Source of the DNA: Betaproteobacteria bacterium GR16-43
GTDB taxonomy: Bacteria > Pseudomonadota > Gammaproteobacteria > Burkholderiales > Usitatibacteraceae
DNA length: 64,000 nt
NCBI GenBank assembly: GCA_001953215.1
Contig: CP019169.1
Span: 4,742,849 to 4,806,848 of the forward strand
Reading direction: 5' to 3'
Position 1 is the stretch's first letter. Each line of letters opens with the position of its first letter. This document shows, piece by piece, positions 9,379-18,688 of this stretch. The notes beneath the pieces were generated by a model. The model was not told where the DNA came from. It made no database searches and was given only the letters and a program-made list of their open reading frames with translations. A program made the position numbers and the translations under genes.

Positions 9379-9908
9379 GATCGATCCAGGAAAACCTCAC
9401 GCAGTACGCGGCCTACCACCGCGACCGCCGCAACATCGCCACGCACTTCGTGGGCGTGCCGTTGATCGTCTTCTCGGTCATCCTCGCGCTGAGCGTCGTG
9501 ACGCTTCCGATCGGCTCGGTGGCCGTGCCGCTCGCCGTGGTGACGACCGTGGCCGCGATCGCCTACTACGTGGCACTCGACGCGATGCTGGGCGTCACCA
9601 TGGCCGTGATCCTGCTGCTGATGTGCGCGGGCGCCAGCGAGATCACCGCCCGCGCGAGCACGCCGGGTTCGCTCGGCTGGGCGCTCGGCATCTTCGTCTT
9701 TGGTTGGGCACTCCAGTACTGGGGCCACTACTTCGAGGGCATGAAGCCCGCGTTCTACGACGACGTGAAGCAGTTGCTGATCGGCCCTCTCTTCGTGCTC
9801 GCCGAGGCGTTCTTCCAATTCGGCGCGAAGCCCGAGCTGCGCCGCTACATCGAGGACCGGGTCGGCCCGACCGTTGCCCGCCGAACCGGCGCTTCACCCA
9901 CGGGATGA
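9375..9908 (+). CDS. Mpo1-like (DUF962) membrane protein
   Basis: A 177-residue multi-pass protein of the Mpo1/YGL010w-like family (DUF962), known in yeast as a 2-hydroxy fatty acid dioxygenase. The family N-terminus is clear (LTQYAAYHRDRRNIATHFVG), followed by hydrophobic helices and the family WALQYWGHYFEGMKPAF block with histidines suited to metal binding. ATG 9375 overlaps the previous stop (ATGA). A role in fatty acid alpha-oxidation is inferred from the family only. Confidence 0.82.
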   Translation: MRSIQENLTQYAAYHRDRRNIATHFVGVPLIVFSVILALSVVTLPIGSVAVPLAVVTTVAAIAYYVALDAMLGVTMAVILLLMCAGASEITARASTPGSLGWALGIFVFGWALQYWGHYFEGMKPAFYDDVKQLLIGPLFVLAEAFFQFGAKPELRRYIEDRVGPTVARRTGASPTG

Positions 9909-10252
9909 CCATGGCCTACGCGAACTTCCGGGATTTCTATCCCTACTACCTCTCCGAGCACCGCAACCCGACGTGCCGCAAGCTCCACTTCGCGGGCAGC
10001 ACGCTGGTGCTGGCACTCATCGCGGCCGCGCTCTTCACCGGGAAGATGTGGATCTTCGCGCTGGTGCCGATCGCGGGCTACGGATTCGCGTGGGTCGGCC
10101 ACTTCGCGTTCGAGAAGAACCGGCCCGCGACGTTCAAGTACCCCGGATACAGCCTGATGGGCGACTGGGTGATGTACTGGCAATTGCTGACCGGGAAGAT
10201 CCCCTTTGAAGAACGAGACGCTAGAGCTGGCCAAGGCGCTGATCGCGCGTAA
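9905..10252 (+). CDS. Second Mpo1-like (DUF962) short membrane protein
   Basis: A 115-residue protein of the same family as its neighbour but shorter. It has the [20 protein letters not shown]-terminal motif, two hydrophobic helices and the [20 protein letters not shown] histidine block typical of DUF962. ATG 9905 overlaps the preceding stop; ATG 9911 is an alternative. Its last 47 nt overlap dapE. Two DUF962 genes side by side, with different lengths, suggest an old duplication or a hetero-oligomer. Confidence 0.8.
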   Translation: MTMAYANFRDFYPYYLSEHRNPTCRKLHFAGSTLVLALIAAALFTGKMWIFALVPIAGYGFAWVGHFAFEKNRPATFKYPGYSLMGDWVMYWQLLTGKIPFEERDARAGQGADRA

Positions 10253-11336
10253 GTCCGTCACCCCGGCCGATGAAGGCTGCCAGCAACTCCTGATCGATCG
10301 ACTCACCCCCCTCGGCTTCAAGGCCGAGTCGATGGTGCACGGCGAGGTCACGAACCTGTGGATCCGCCACGGCAGCGGCAAGCCGCTCGTCGTGCTCGCC
10401 GGCCATACCGACGTCGTCGCCCCGGGCCCGGTCGAAAAGTGGCACTCCGATCCGTTCACGCCCACCGTCCGCGAGGGCAAGCTCTACGGGCGCGGTGCGG
10501 CCGACATGAAGACCGCCATCGCCGCCTTCGTGACCGCGGCCGAGCGCTTCGTGGCGGCGCATCCGTCCCATCCGGGTTCGGTGGCGTTGCTCGTCACCTC
10601 CGATGAAGAAGGCCCCGCCGTCGACGGCACCGTTCGCGTCGTGGAAGCCTTGAAGCGCCGCGGCGAGACCATCGACTACTGCATCGTGGGCGAGCCTTCT
10701 TCGTCCCAGGTCTTCGGCGACACGATCAAGAACGGCCGGCGCGGCACCCTCGCCGGCAAGCTCGCCGTCGAAGGCATCCAGGGCCACGTCGCCTACGCGC
10801 ACCGCGCGAAGAATCCCGTGCATCTCGCCGCACCCGTGATCGCGGAGCTGGTGGCGACGGAATGGGATCGGGGCAACGCCTTCTTCCCGCCGACGACGTT
10901 CCAGGTTTCCAACATCCACGCGGGCAGCGGGGCGCAGAACATCATCCCGGGCCAGGTGCGCATCGATTTCAATTTCCGCTATTCCACCGAGAGCACCGCC
11001 GAGAGCCTGAAGGCGCGCGTGGAGGCGATCCTCGACCGCCACGGCCTCGACTACAGCGTGGACTGGATCCTCGGCGGCAAGCCCTTCCTCACCGAACGCG
11101 GCAAGCTCGTGGACACGCTCTCGCGCGTGGTGAAGCAGGTCTCGGGCGTGACGCCGGAGATCAACTGCACCGGCGGCACCTCCGACGGGCGCTTCATCAT
11201 CGACATCTGCCCGCAGGTGGTGGAGTTCGGCCCGGTGAATCGCTCCATCCACAAGGTGAACGAAGCCGTGGCGCTCGAGGAGATCGAGCCGCTCGCCGAG
11301 GTCTACCGCCTGGCCCTCGAGGACCTGCTGCTGTGA
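10206..11336 (+). CDS. dapE: Succinyl-diaminopimelate desuccinylase
   Basis: A 376-residue M20-family di-zinc hydrolase that releases succinate to give LL-diaminopimelate. Metal-site motifs are present: [11 protein letters not shown] (His about 67), GRGAADMKT (Asp about 100), the catalytic [11 protein letters not shown]lu pair, and a late GGTSDGRFI with a final [15 protein letters not shown] histidine. Start TTG 10206 is taken because it gives the expected N-terminus ([15 protein letters not shown]); this makes a 47-nt overlap with the Mpo1-like gene. It completes the dap set with dapC and dapD. Confidence 0.94.
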   Translation: MKNETLELAKALIARKSVTPADEGCQQLLIDRLTPLGFKAESMVHGEVTNLWIRHGSGKPLVVLAGHTDVVAPGPVEKWHSDPFTPTVREGKLYGRGAADMKTAIAAFVTAAERFVAAHPSHPGSVALLVTSDEEGPAVDGTVRVVEALKRRGETIDYCIVGEPSSSQVFGDTIKNGRRGTLAGKLAVEGIQGHVAYAHRAKNPVHLAAPVIAELVATEWDRGNAFFPPTTFQVSNIHAGSGAQNIIPGQVRIDFNFRYSTESTAESLKARVEAILDRHGLDYSVDWILGGKPFLTERGKLVDTLSRVVKQVSGVTPEINCTGGTSDGRFIIDICPQVVEFGPVNRSIHKVNEAVALEEIEPLAEVYRLALEDLLL

Positions 11337-12220
11337 CGGTGAGCGAGCTCCTCGACGAAGCGATCGCGCGCCTGGAGCAGGCGCATGTGAGCTTCGGCCA
11401 CGGGACCACCAACGTGCTGGACGAAGCGGTCTGGCTCCTGCTGCACGCGCTGCGCCTGCCGCTCGACTCGCTGAACGAGCACCTGGACGAAACGCCCACG
11501 GCCGCGAAGGTTAAGGCCTTCCGCACGCTCGTCACGCGGCGCATCGAGTCGCGCAAGCCCGCGGCCTACCTGATGAAGGAGGCCTGGCTGGGCGAACACC
11601 GCTTCTACGTCGACGAACGCGTGATCGTGCCGCGCTCCTTCATCGCCGAGTGGATGCAGCCGCGCCGCTACGACGAGACGGTGAGCTTCTTCGGCCGCAC
11701 GAACCGCGAATCGGTGAAGCGCGCGCTGGACCTGTGCACTGGCTCCGGCTGCCTCGCGATCCTCATGGCCCTCATGTTCCCCGAGGCGCAAGTGGACGCG
11801 GCCGACCTCTCCGCCGACGCGCTCGACGTCGCGAAACGCAACGTGCTCGACTACAACCTCGGGCGGCGCATCCACCTCGTGCGCTCCGACCTCTTCTCGG
11901 CGCTGGGCGGACGCACCTACGACTTGATCATCTCCAACCCGCCCTACGTGAAGGCGGCCTCGATGAAGCGGCTGCCGCCGGAGTACCTCGCGGAGCCGAC
12001 GCTAGCCCTCGCGAGCGGCCGCGACGGCCTCGACCACACGCGCACCATCCTGCGCGAAGCGTATCGCCACCTGAACCCGGGCGGCATGCTCGTGGTGGAG
12101 ATCGGCCACAACCGGCGCGCGCTCGAGCGCGCCTTTCCGCGCCTGCCGTTCGAGTGGCCCGCGACGAAGAGTGGCGCGGGGTACGTCTTCACCCTGCGGC
12201 GCGAGGACCTCGAAGCCTGA
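11333..12220 (+). CDS. prmB: Ribosomal protein L3 glutamine methyltransferase
   Basis: A 295-residue SAM methyltransferase that modifies a glutamine of ribosomal protein uL3. Motif I reads [13 protein letters not shown], and the glutamine-binding NPPY sits at about 202-205. The [19 protein letters not shown] and IVPRSFIAE region distinguishes PrmB from PrmC. GTG 11333 overlaps the dapE stop (GTGA); GTG 11339 is an alternative. The dapE-prmB order is common in beta- and gammaproteobacteria. Confidence 0.92.
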   Translation: MTVSELLDEAIARLEQAHVSFGHGTTNVLDEAVWLLLHALRLPLDSLNEHLDETPTAAKVKAFRTLVTRRIESRKPAAYLMKEAWLGEHRFYVDERVIVPRSFIAEWMQPRRYDETVSFFGRTNRESVKRALDLCTGSGCLAILMALMFPEAQVDAADLSADALDVAKRNVLDYNLGRRIHLVRSDLFSALGGRTYDLIISNPPYVKAASMKRLPPEYLAEPTLALASGRDGLDHTRTILREAYRHLNPGGMLVVEIGHNRRALERAFPRLPFEWPATKSGAGYVFTLRREDLEA

Positions 12221-12306
12221 CGCGCAGCGGCCAAGGCGTCGCTGCCCCCCGACGTTCAAACAAATTTGCACTTTCCAATGTATTGATTGCACAACGGATC
12301 GCGAAG

Positions 12307-12321
12307 TGGCACGTCCGATGC
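12307..12321 (+). promoter_or_regulatory. Candidate sigma-54 promoter for the di-heme oxidoreductase
   Basis: TGGCACGTCCGATGC matches the RpoN consensus (TGGCACG-N4-TTGC) with one change in the -12 part and keeps the strict GG-N10-GC spacing (GG 12308-12309, GC 12320-12321). A start near 12333 would leave about 53 nt of leader before a good ribosome site (AGGGGG) and ATG 12386. No enhancer-binding site was identified. Confidence 0.5.
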
Positions 12322-12385
12322 GTGTAAGCCTTCCAGAATAAGAAACCCATAGGTTCACGGCGCACGCAAAGAGGGGGAAAGCGCC

Positions 12386-13768
12386 ATGAGCAAGTTGTCC
12401 GTTCTCGTACCTGCTGCAGTCATCGTCGGTTCCGCGTTGTTTTATGCCGACCTCGCATCATCACAAGCCTTTACCTCGAGCCGCGCCCGCGATCCCGGCC
12501 CGCGCGGCGGCCCGCTGGGCGCCGGAGGACCGCTCCCGGGGCTGACCGTCAAGGAGCTGGCCTTCTTCAACGCCGGCAAGGACGACTTCGAGGAAGCCGA
12601 GGCCGTTCCCGACGGCCTCGGACCCACGATGAACCTGGATGGCTGCGGAGGCTGCCATTCCCAACCGGCCACGGGCGGCACCAGCCCCGCGGTCAATCCG
12701 CAGGTCGCCTTCGCGAAAGCGCTCGGGGCGAGGAACACCGTGCCCTCGTTCATCAAGGTGGACGGTCCGATCCGCGAAGCGCGCTTCGTGCGCAATCCCG
12801 ACGGCTCGCCCGACGGGGGCGTGCATGCGCTCTTCACGATCGCGGGCCGCAGCGATGCACCCGGTTGCGTGCTGCCGCAGGAGGACTTCGCCTCCCAGGT
12901 CTCGCGCAACAACGTGGTCTTCCGCATTCCGACGCCGGTCTTCGGCGCCGGGCTGGTCGAGCAGATCCCCGACGCGACGATCGTGGCCAACCTCGCGGCC
13001 GACCAGTCGATCAAGCAGCCATTGGGCATCCGCGGACGCGCCAACTTCCAGGCGCCGAGCGGGCAGACCAACAACAACGGCAACGACGGAACAGTCGCGC
13101 GCTTCGGCTGGAAGGCGCAGAACAAGTCGCTGCTGCTGTTCGCGGGCGAGGCCTACAACGTCGAGATGGGCATCACCAACGAGATCTTCCAGACGGAACG
13201 CAACGAGACCAAGGCCTGCCACTTCACGACGGTGCCGAACGACGCGTTGAACACCGAAGCGTTGACGCCCCTGGACGCGGTGCAGGCGATCGAGAAGTTC
13301 GCGGTCTTCCAGCGCTTCCTCGCGGCGCCGACGCCCTCGACCAACGCGCCGGGCGGATCCGACTCGATCTCGCGCGGCAAGGGGACCTTCAGCGACATCG
13401 GCTGCGCCCTCTGCCACACGCCGTCGATGAAGACGGGCAACTCGACCGTGGCGGCGCTGCGCTACAAGACGGCCAACCTGTACTCGGACCTCGTCGTGCA
13501 TGACATGGGCCCGGGGCTGGCGGACGGCGTCTCGCAGGGCCAGGCGACCGGCAGGGAGTTCCGCACGGCACCGCTGTGGGGATTGGGCCAGCGGCTCTTC
13601 TTCCTGCACGACGGCCGCACGGACGACCTGCTGGAGGCGATCAACGCGCACGCGAGCGGAAGCTCGCAGCGTGGAGATGCTTCGGAAGCCAACGAAGTGG
13701 TGAAGACGTTCAACAACCTCAGTGAACGCCAGAAGCAGGACGTCTTGAACTTCCTGCGGTCGTTGTAA
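12386..13768 (+). CDS. Di-heme oxidoreductase (DHOR family, DUF1111)
   Basis: A 460-residue exported c-type cytochrome. A signal peptide (about 1-28, ending SSQA) is followed by two haem-binding motifs, CGGCH at about 87-91 and CALCH at about 340-344. The TAPLWGLGQRLFFLHDGRTDD block near the end is typical of the thiol-oxidoreductase-like DUF1111 family, related to the MauG/cytochrome c peroxidase fold. Likely a periplasmic electron-transfer or peroxidase-type enzyme; the substrate is unknown. It is a single-gene unit with its own sigma-54-like promoter, and its stop is 9 bp from that of the opposite gene. Confidence 0.85.
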   Translation: MSKLSVLVPAAVIVGSALFYADLASSQAFTSSRARDPGPRGGPLGAGGPLPGLTVKELAFFNAGKDDFEEAEAVPDGLGPTMNLDGCGGCHSQPATGGTSPAVNPQVAFAKALGARNTVPSFIKVDGPIREARFVRNPDGSPDGGVHALFTIAGRSDAPGCVLPQEDFASQVSRNNVVFRIPTPVFGAGLVEQIPDATIVANLAADQSIKQPLGIRGRANFQAPSGQTNNNGNDGTVARFGWKAQNKSLLLFAGEAYNVEMGITNEIFQTERNETKACHFTTVPNDALNTEALTPLDAVQAIEKFAVFQRFLAAPTPSTNAPGGSDSISRGKGTFSDIGCALCHTPSMKTGNSTVAALRYKTANLYSDLVVHDMGPGLADGVSQGQATGREFRTAPLWGLGQRLFFLHDGRTDDLLEAINAHASGSSQRGDASEANEVVKTFNNLSERQKQDVLNFLRSL

Positions 13769-13777
13769 GCTTAAGAA

Positions 13778-14479
13778 TCATTTCTTCTTGCTCGCTTCGT
13801 AACGCGCCTTCGTTTCGGCGTTCATCGGATAGAGGCCGGGAAGGGGAACTCCCTTCCCGACTTCTTCCATGATCCAGCCTTCCATCCGCTCCTGCTCCGG
13901 GGCGGTGGCCACCATCTCGTCCACGAACGCCGCGGGGATCAGCACCGCGCCGTCGTCATCCACGACCACGACGTCGTCCGGGAAGACCGCGACGCCGCCA
14001 CAGCCGATCGGCTCCTGCCAGTTCACGAACGTGAGGCCCGCCACCGAGGGCGGCGCCGCCGCGCCCTGGCACCACACCGGAAGGCCCGTCGAAAGCACAC
14101 CCGCCATGTCGCGCAGCACGCCGTCGGTGATGAGCGCGGTCACGCCCTTCTTCGCCATGCGGGCGCAGAGGATGTCGCCGAAGATCCCCGCATCCGTCGT
14201 GCCCATCGCATCGGCCACGACGATGCAGCCTTCGGGCATCGCCTCGATCGCGCCGCGCGTGGAGATCGGCTTCGACCACGATTCCGGCGTCGCGAGGTCT
14301 TCGCGCGCGGGCACGAAGCGCAGCGTGAACGCCTTGCCCACGAGGCGCGGCTGCCCCGCGCGGATCGGGCGCGTGCCGCGCATCCAGACGTTCCTCAACC
14401 CCTTCTTGAGGAGAAGCGTGGTCAGGGTGGCGGTGGTGACTTTCGACAGTGTCGAGACGACTTTGGGATCGAGGGACAT
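13778..14479 (-). CDS. RraA-like / HMG aldolase family protein
   Basis: A 233-residue protein of the RraA/4-hydroxy-4-methyl-2-oxoglutarate aldolase fold. It shows the metal- and pyruvate-site pattern (GDILCARMAKKGVTALITDG, then VLRDMAG), as in class II pyruvate aldolases, plus a Lys-rich end. Most likely it cleaves a hydroxy-oxo-acid from aromatic or sugar-acid breakdown. It lies downstream, same strand, of a class II aldolase/adducin gene and an inverted repeat, so the two may serve one pathway. Confidence 0.8.
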   Translation of the reverse strand: MSLDPKVVSTLSKVTTATLTTLLLKKGLRNVWMRGTRPIRAGQPRLVGKAFTLRFVPAREDLATPESWSKPISTRGAIEAMPEGCIVVADAMGTTDAGIFGDILCARMAKKGVTALITDGVLRDMAGVLSTGLPVWCQGAAAPPSVAGLTFVNWQEPIGCGGVAVFPDDVVVVDDDGAVLIPAAFVDEMVATAPEQERMEGWIMEEVGKGVPLPGLYPMNAETKARYEASKKK

Positions 14480-14508
14480 GGACGCTTCCGCAAGAGGTTA
14501 GAAAGGGC

Positions 14509-14645
14509 ATTGAACCGCAGAGGCCCCGGAGCCCCCGGAGAAACCCAAGGCTTAATGAAGATCATCGCAGGAGACACTTTGCCGGAGAAGCCCATTGCGA
14601 CTCACAGGGGTTCCTCCGGGGTCTCCGGGGCCTCTGCGGTTCAAT
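14509..14645. repeat. 137-bp imperfect inverted repeat
   Basis: The left arm 14509-14546 begins ATTGAACCGCAGAGGCCCCG, and the right arm 14607-14645 is nearly its reverse complement, ending CTCTGCGGTTCAAT. The arms are about 38 nt with few mismatches, around a 60-nt centre without coding potential. It fills the gap between two minus-strand genes and would form a long hairpin in read-through RNA. It looks like a small non-autonomous repeat of the AACCGCAGAGG kind seen in many genomes, or a processing hairpin. Confidence 0.75.
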
Positions 14646-14663
14646 CGCCTTTGACTTTGACCT

Positions 14664-15425
14664 TCACTCCCGCCAGCCCGCTTGCTTCCGATCCAGCATA
14701 CGAAGCAAAGCCGGCCAAGCGATCATCCCGCCCGACTGCTTCATCACGATGTCAGCGTTCTTCCGGATGCCATCGATGATCGGCTGCGGCACGGGAATCA
14801 ACTCGCCCCCGCCCGCCTGTGCGCGCACCTGCACTTCGCACGCCTTCTGCAGGATGTACATGCTGAGGAAGCAATCGGCGACGTTCGGCCCGCAGGTGAG
14901 CAGCCCGTGGTTGCGCAGGATCATGAAGTGGTTCTTCCCGAGGTCGGCGACCAGCCGCGCCTTCTCGGCGGGATTCAACGCCAGGCCCTCGTACGCGTGG
15001 TACGCGAGATTGGACAACGGGAAGAGCGACTGCTGCGAAATTCCGCGCAGGCCTTCCTTCTGGCACGACACCGCCACGCCGTCGAGCGTGTGCAGGTGCA
15101 TCACGCAATGCGCATCCTCGCGCGCCGCGTGCACGGCGGAGTGGATGGTGAAACCCGCGGGATTGATCTCGAACGGCGAGGGCATGACCTTGGCCGCCTG
15201 CAGGTCCACCTTCACCAGGCTGGAAGGCGTGATCTCCTCGAACAGCATTCCGTACGGATTGATGAGGAAGTGGTGCTCCGGCCCGGGCACGCGCGCCGAC
15301 AGGTGCGTGAAGACGAGGTCGTCCCAACCGTAATGCGCCACCAGCCGGTAGGCCGCGGCGAGATCGGTGCGCACCGCCCACTCCTCGGCGGTGACCTGCT
15401 CCCTCACGTTTCGAATCGCTTCCAT
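14664..15425 (-). CDS. Class II aldolase/adducin family protein
   Basis: A 253-residue protein of the fuculose-1-phosphate aldolase/adducin fold. The zinc ligands show as CVMHLHTLDGVA (two His) and a later ILRNHGLLTCG His; FTHLSARVPG fits the phosphate/carbonyl site. Start ATG 15425 has GGAGG upstream. Longer forms would run into the divergent gene. It probably cleaves or decarboxylates a hydroxy-acid substrate. The 52-bp divergent spacer contains TAGAAT, usable as a -10 for both directions. Confidence 0.85.
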   Translation of the reverse strand: MEAIRNVREQVTAEEWAVRTDLAAAYRLVAHYGWDDLVFTHLSARVPGPEHHFLINPYGMLFEEITPSSLVKVDLQAAKVMPSPFEINPAGFTIHSAVHAAREDAHCVMHLHTLDGVAVSCQKEGLRGISQQSLFPLSNLAYHAYEGLALNPAEKARLVADLGKNHFMILRNHGLLTCGPNVADCFLSMYILQKACEVQVRAQAGGGELIPVPQPIIDGIRKNADIVMKQSGGMIAWPALLRMLDRKQAGWRE

Positions 15426-15444
15426 TTCAGCCTCCGGGCGATGA

Positions 15445-16465
<1,021 letters not shown>

Positions 16466-16493
<28 letters not shown>

Positions 16494-17095
16494 AGGCCGA
16501 CCCGCTCACGCCCACGCAGTTGCTGGCCTCGCTGCGCGAGGCGCTCACGCCGTGGGAGCGCGGCACGCCCTTCTGGATCTTCGCGTACGGCTCGCTCATG
16601 TGGAACCCCAGCTTCACGTTCGATGCGCGCCACGTGGCCACGATTCGCGGCTATCACCGCTCGTTCCGCGTCTGGTCGCGCATCAACCGCGGCACGCCCG
16701 ACAACCCGGGCCTGGTCCTCACGCTCGAGCGTGGCGGAAGCTGCAAGGGCCTGGTCTACGGCATCGCGCCCGACCGCGTGCAGGAAGAAATGCACGGCAT
16801 CTGGAAGCGCGAGATGTCCTACGGATCCTATTGCCCGAAGTGGATCAACTGCGTCGTCGGGGCCGAGACGGTGCGCGCCCTCGCCTTCACGGTGAATCGC
16901 GAGTGCTCCGGCTACGCGGGCGAGATCCCCACCGAGGTGATGGTGAACTCGATCGCCAGCGCGCGCGGCCGCTACGGGCCCGCGCACGACTACCTCTTCA
17001 AGACGACCGAAACGCTGCACGCGCACGGCATCCGGGATTCGCGCGTCGAGCGCCTGGCCGACCTCGTGCGCGCCCGCATGCACAAGGCGGCCTGA
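16466..17095 (+). CDS. ChaC-like gamma-glutamylcyclotransferase
   Basis: A 209-residue protein with the signature [12 protein letters not shown] loop of ChaC enzymes, which split glutathione into 5-oxoproline and Cys-Gly. [17 protein letters not shown] and the YIP-equivalent region follow; the acidic catalytic residue probably lies in [14 protein letters not shown] 16466 has GAGGAGG in front and overlaps pdxH. A role in glutathione turnover is inferred from the family. Confidence 0.88.
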
Positions 17096-17101
17096 GGCGC
17101 G

Positions 17102-17983
17102 TCACTTCTTCCCGTAGATCTCCAGGTAGCGCCGCAGGACCGCGGAATCGTCTTCCTCGCCGAAGCCCCGCGCCACCGTGTCGAGGAAGATCTCGCGAGC
17201 GCATTCGGACATCGGCGCGGGAAGCCCCAGGTCGCGGGCCGTGTCGACGAACAGGCCCACGTCCTTCGCGAGCACGCGTGCGGCCGCATGGACCGAGGCG
17301 TCGCCCTCCAGCGCCCGCGCCATGCGATCGGTGAAGATCCAGCTGCCGCCCGAGCTCGCGTTCACGACCTCACGCACCTGGCGCAGGTCGAGGCCCAGCT
17401 TCGAGGCCATCGCCATCGCCTCGCACCCGGCGGCGAGGTTGGCCGCGGCGAGCATGTTGTTCACCACCTTCATCCGCGAGCCGTCGCCCGCGCGCCCACT
17501 GACGCGGAAGCACTTCGCGGACATCGCGTCCAGCACGGACTCGCACGCCGTGAACGCGGCCGCCGGACCCGAAGCCATCACCGTCAGGGTTCCTGCATGC
17601 GCGCGCGCCGGCCCGCCGGAGATCGGGGCGTCGAGCATCGAAATGCCCGCCCCCGCGAGCTCGTCCGCCAGGGCTTCCGAATCCCTCGGCGCGATCGTGC
17701 TGCACATCATCAAGGTCGATCCGCGCGCGAGGGTACCGCACAAGCCTCGTTCGCCAAACAGCACGGCGCGAGTCTGCGCGGCATCCACGACGACGGTGAT
17801 CACGACCGAGGCGGCCCGCCCGGCCTCCATCGCACTGCCGCACCCGACCGCGCCCAACGCGACCGCCGCGGCCTGGCGTTCGGGGACGATGTCGTGCGCG
17901 TGCACGGCGAAACCCTTGGCGAGCAGCGCGCGCGCCACGCCGAGGCCCATCGCCCCGGTCCCGACGATACCGACGGTTTCCAG
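17102..17983 (-). CDS. 3-hydroxyisobutyrate dehydrogenase-like oxidoreductase, CTG start
   Basis: A protein of about 293 residues in the beta-hydroxyacid dehydrogenase family. The NAD-binding motif VGIVGTGAMG lies upstream of the first ATG (17950). No ATG, GTG or TTG occurs between the in-frame TAG 17987-17989 and that ATG, so CTG at 17983 is the best start, 8 nt after AAGG and 3 nt after the previous stop. Other motifs are the substrate loop DAPISGGPARAHAGTL and the catalytic Lys in SRMKVVNNML. It probably oxidises a 3-hydroxy acid with NAD(P). It is the last gene of a four-gene minus-strand operon. Confidence 0.8.
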   Translation of the reverse strand: METVGIVGTGAMGLGVARALLAKGFAVHAHDIVPERQAAAVALGAVGCGSAMEAGRAASVVITVVVDAAQTRAVLFGERGLCGTLARGSTLMMCSTIAPRDSEALADELAGAGISMLDAPISGGPARAHAGTLTVMASGPAAAFTACESVLDAMSAKCFRVSGRAGDGSRMKVVNNMLAAANLAAGCEAMAMASKLGLDLRQVREVVNASSGGSWIFTDRMARALEGDASVHAAARVLAKDVGLFVDTARDLGLPAPMSECAREIFLDTVARGFGEEDDSAVLRRYLEIYGKK

Positions 17984-17986
17984 CCG

Positions 17987-18289
17987 CTACGCCTTCGGGA
18001 AACGGCTGTCGCGCACCACCGTGCAGACCTGCAGGCGGTACTCGCTGTAGAAGTCCTCGCGGCCCTTGCGCTTCGCCTCGACGTGCTCCGAATGCGTCGC
18101 CCACGCGCGCTGGTGCTCCTCGGTGTCGAACTCCACGATCGTGCAGCGCTCGCCGTCGGCCGCGGTATAGACCTTGTGCTGGATGTAGCCGGGCATCTTC
18201 GAGACGATCTCGAGCATGCGCGCGAGCGTCGTGCCGTACTCGTCGCCTGCGTCGGGACGAAGGCGGTTGCGAAAAACCGTCAGGATCAA
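17987..18289 (-). CDS. ABM-domain (antibiotic biosynthesis monooxygenase-like) protein
   Basis: A 100-residue dimeric alpha-beta-barrel-type protein with ILTVFRNRLRPDAG at the front and a typical HSEHVEAKRKGREDFY helix. Such proteins act as small cofactor-free monooxygenases or dehydratases; the substrate is unknown. The start is TTG 18289 with GGAGA 8 nt upstream. It sits between a secreted protein and the dehydrogenase, in tight operon spacing. Confidence 0.8.
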   Translation of the reverse strand: MILTVFRNRLRPDAGDEYGTTLARMLEIVSKMPGYIQHKVYTAADGERCTIVEFDTEEHQRAWATHSEHVEAKRKGREDFYSEYRLQVCTVVRDSRFPKA

Positions 18290-18299
18290 ATGAAATCTC

Positions 18300-18686
18300 C
18301 TATCGACACTGCGAGTATTCGATCCCGTCGGCGACGATGATCGGGTAGCCGTTGCTGTTGCGCTTGAGAACCGTCGCTACGGGTCCCAGCTGGCCCGCGC
18401 CCTCGGACATGAAGAGCTCGCCCTGGTGCACCCTCCAGGCGCCGCCGGCACGGGAATCGCGCTGGCCGTAGACGCTGCCGTACTGGTTGCTGCTGCCCCC
18501 TTCGGTGCGCGCGCCCTGCGACCACACTCCGTTGGGCGCGAACGTCACGCGCTTGGTGCTCGAGTACCCGCTCACCTTGTTGTACGTGAAGGTGCACCAG
18601 GCGCTCGAGAGCAGCAGCTCGCTGGACATGCCGCCGCCCGCGGCGGGCAACGCGACGGCCAGTGCGGCCAGGGCAAGCCTGCGCAT
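18300..18686 (-). CDS. Small exported protein of unknown function
   Basis: A 128-residue protein with a short signal peptide (MRRLALAALAVALPAAGGG), then a compact Gly/Ser/Tyr-rich beta domain containing two Cys (SAWCTFTY and the terminal YSQCR) that may form a disulfide. I do not recognise the family. It begins 2 nt after the amidohydrolase stop, so it is in the same operon. Confidence 0.7.
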   Translation of the reverse strand: MRRLALAALAVALPAAGGGMSSELLLSSAWCTFTYNKVSGYSSTKRVTFAPNGVWSQGARTEGGSSNQYGSVYGQRDSRAGGAWRVHQGELFMSEGAGQLGPVATVLKRNSNGYPIIVADGIEYSQCR

Positions 18687-18688
18687 CT

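Noticed and set aside
12225..12247. Terminator after prmB (GCAGCG/CGCTGC stem)
   Set aside because: Short stem with a 10-nt loop and no T-run; not strong enough to list.
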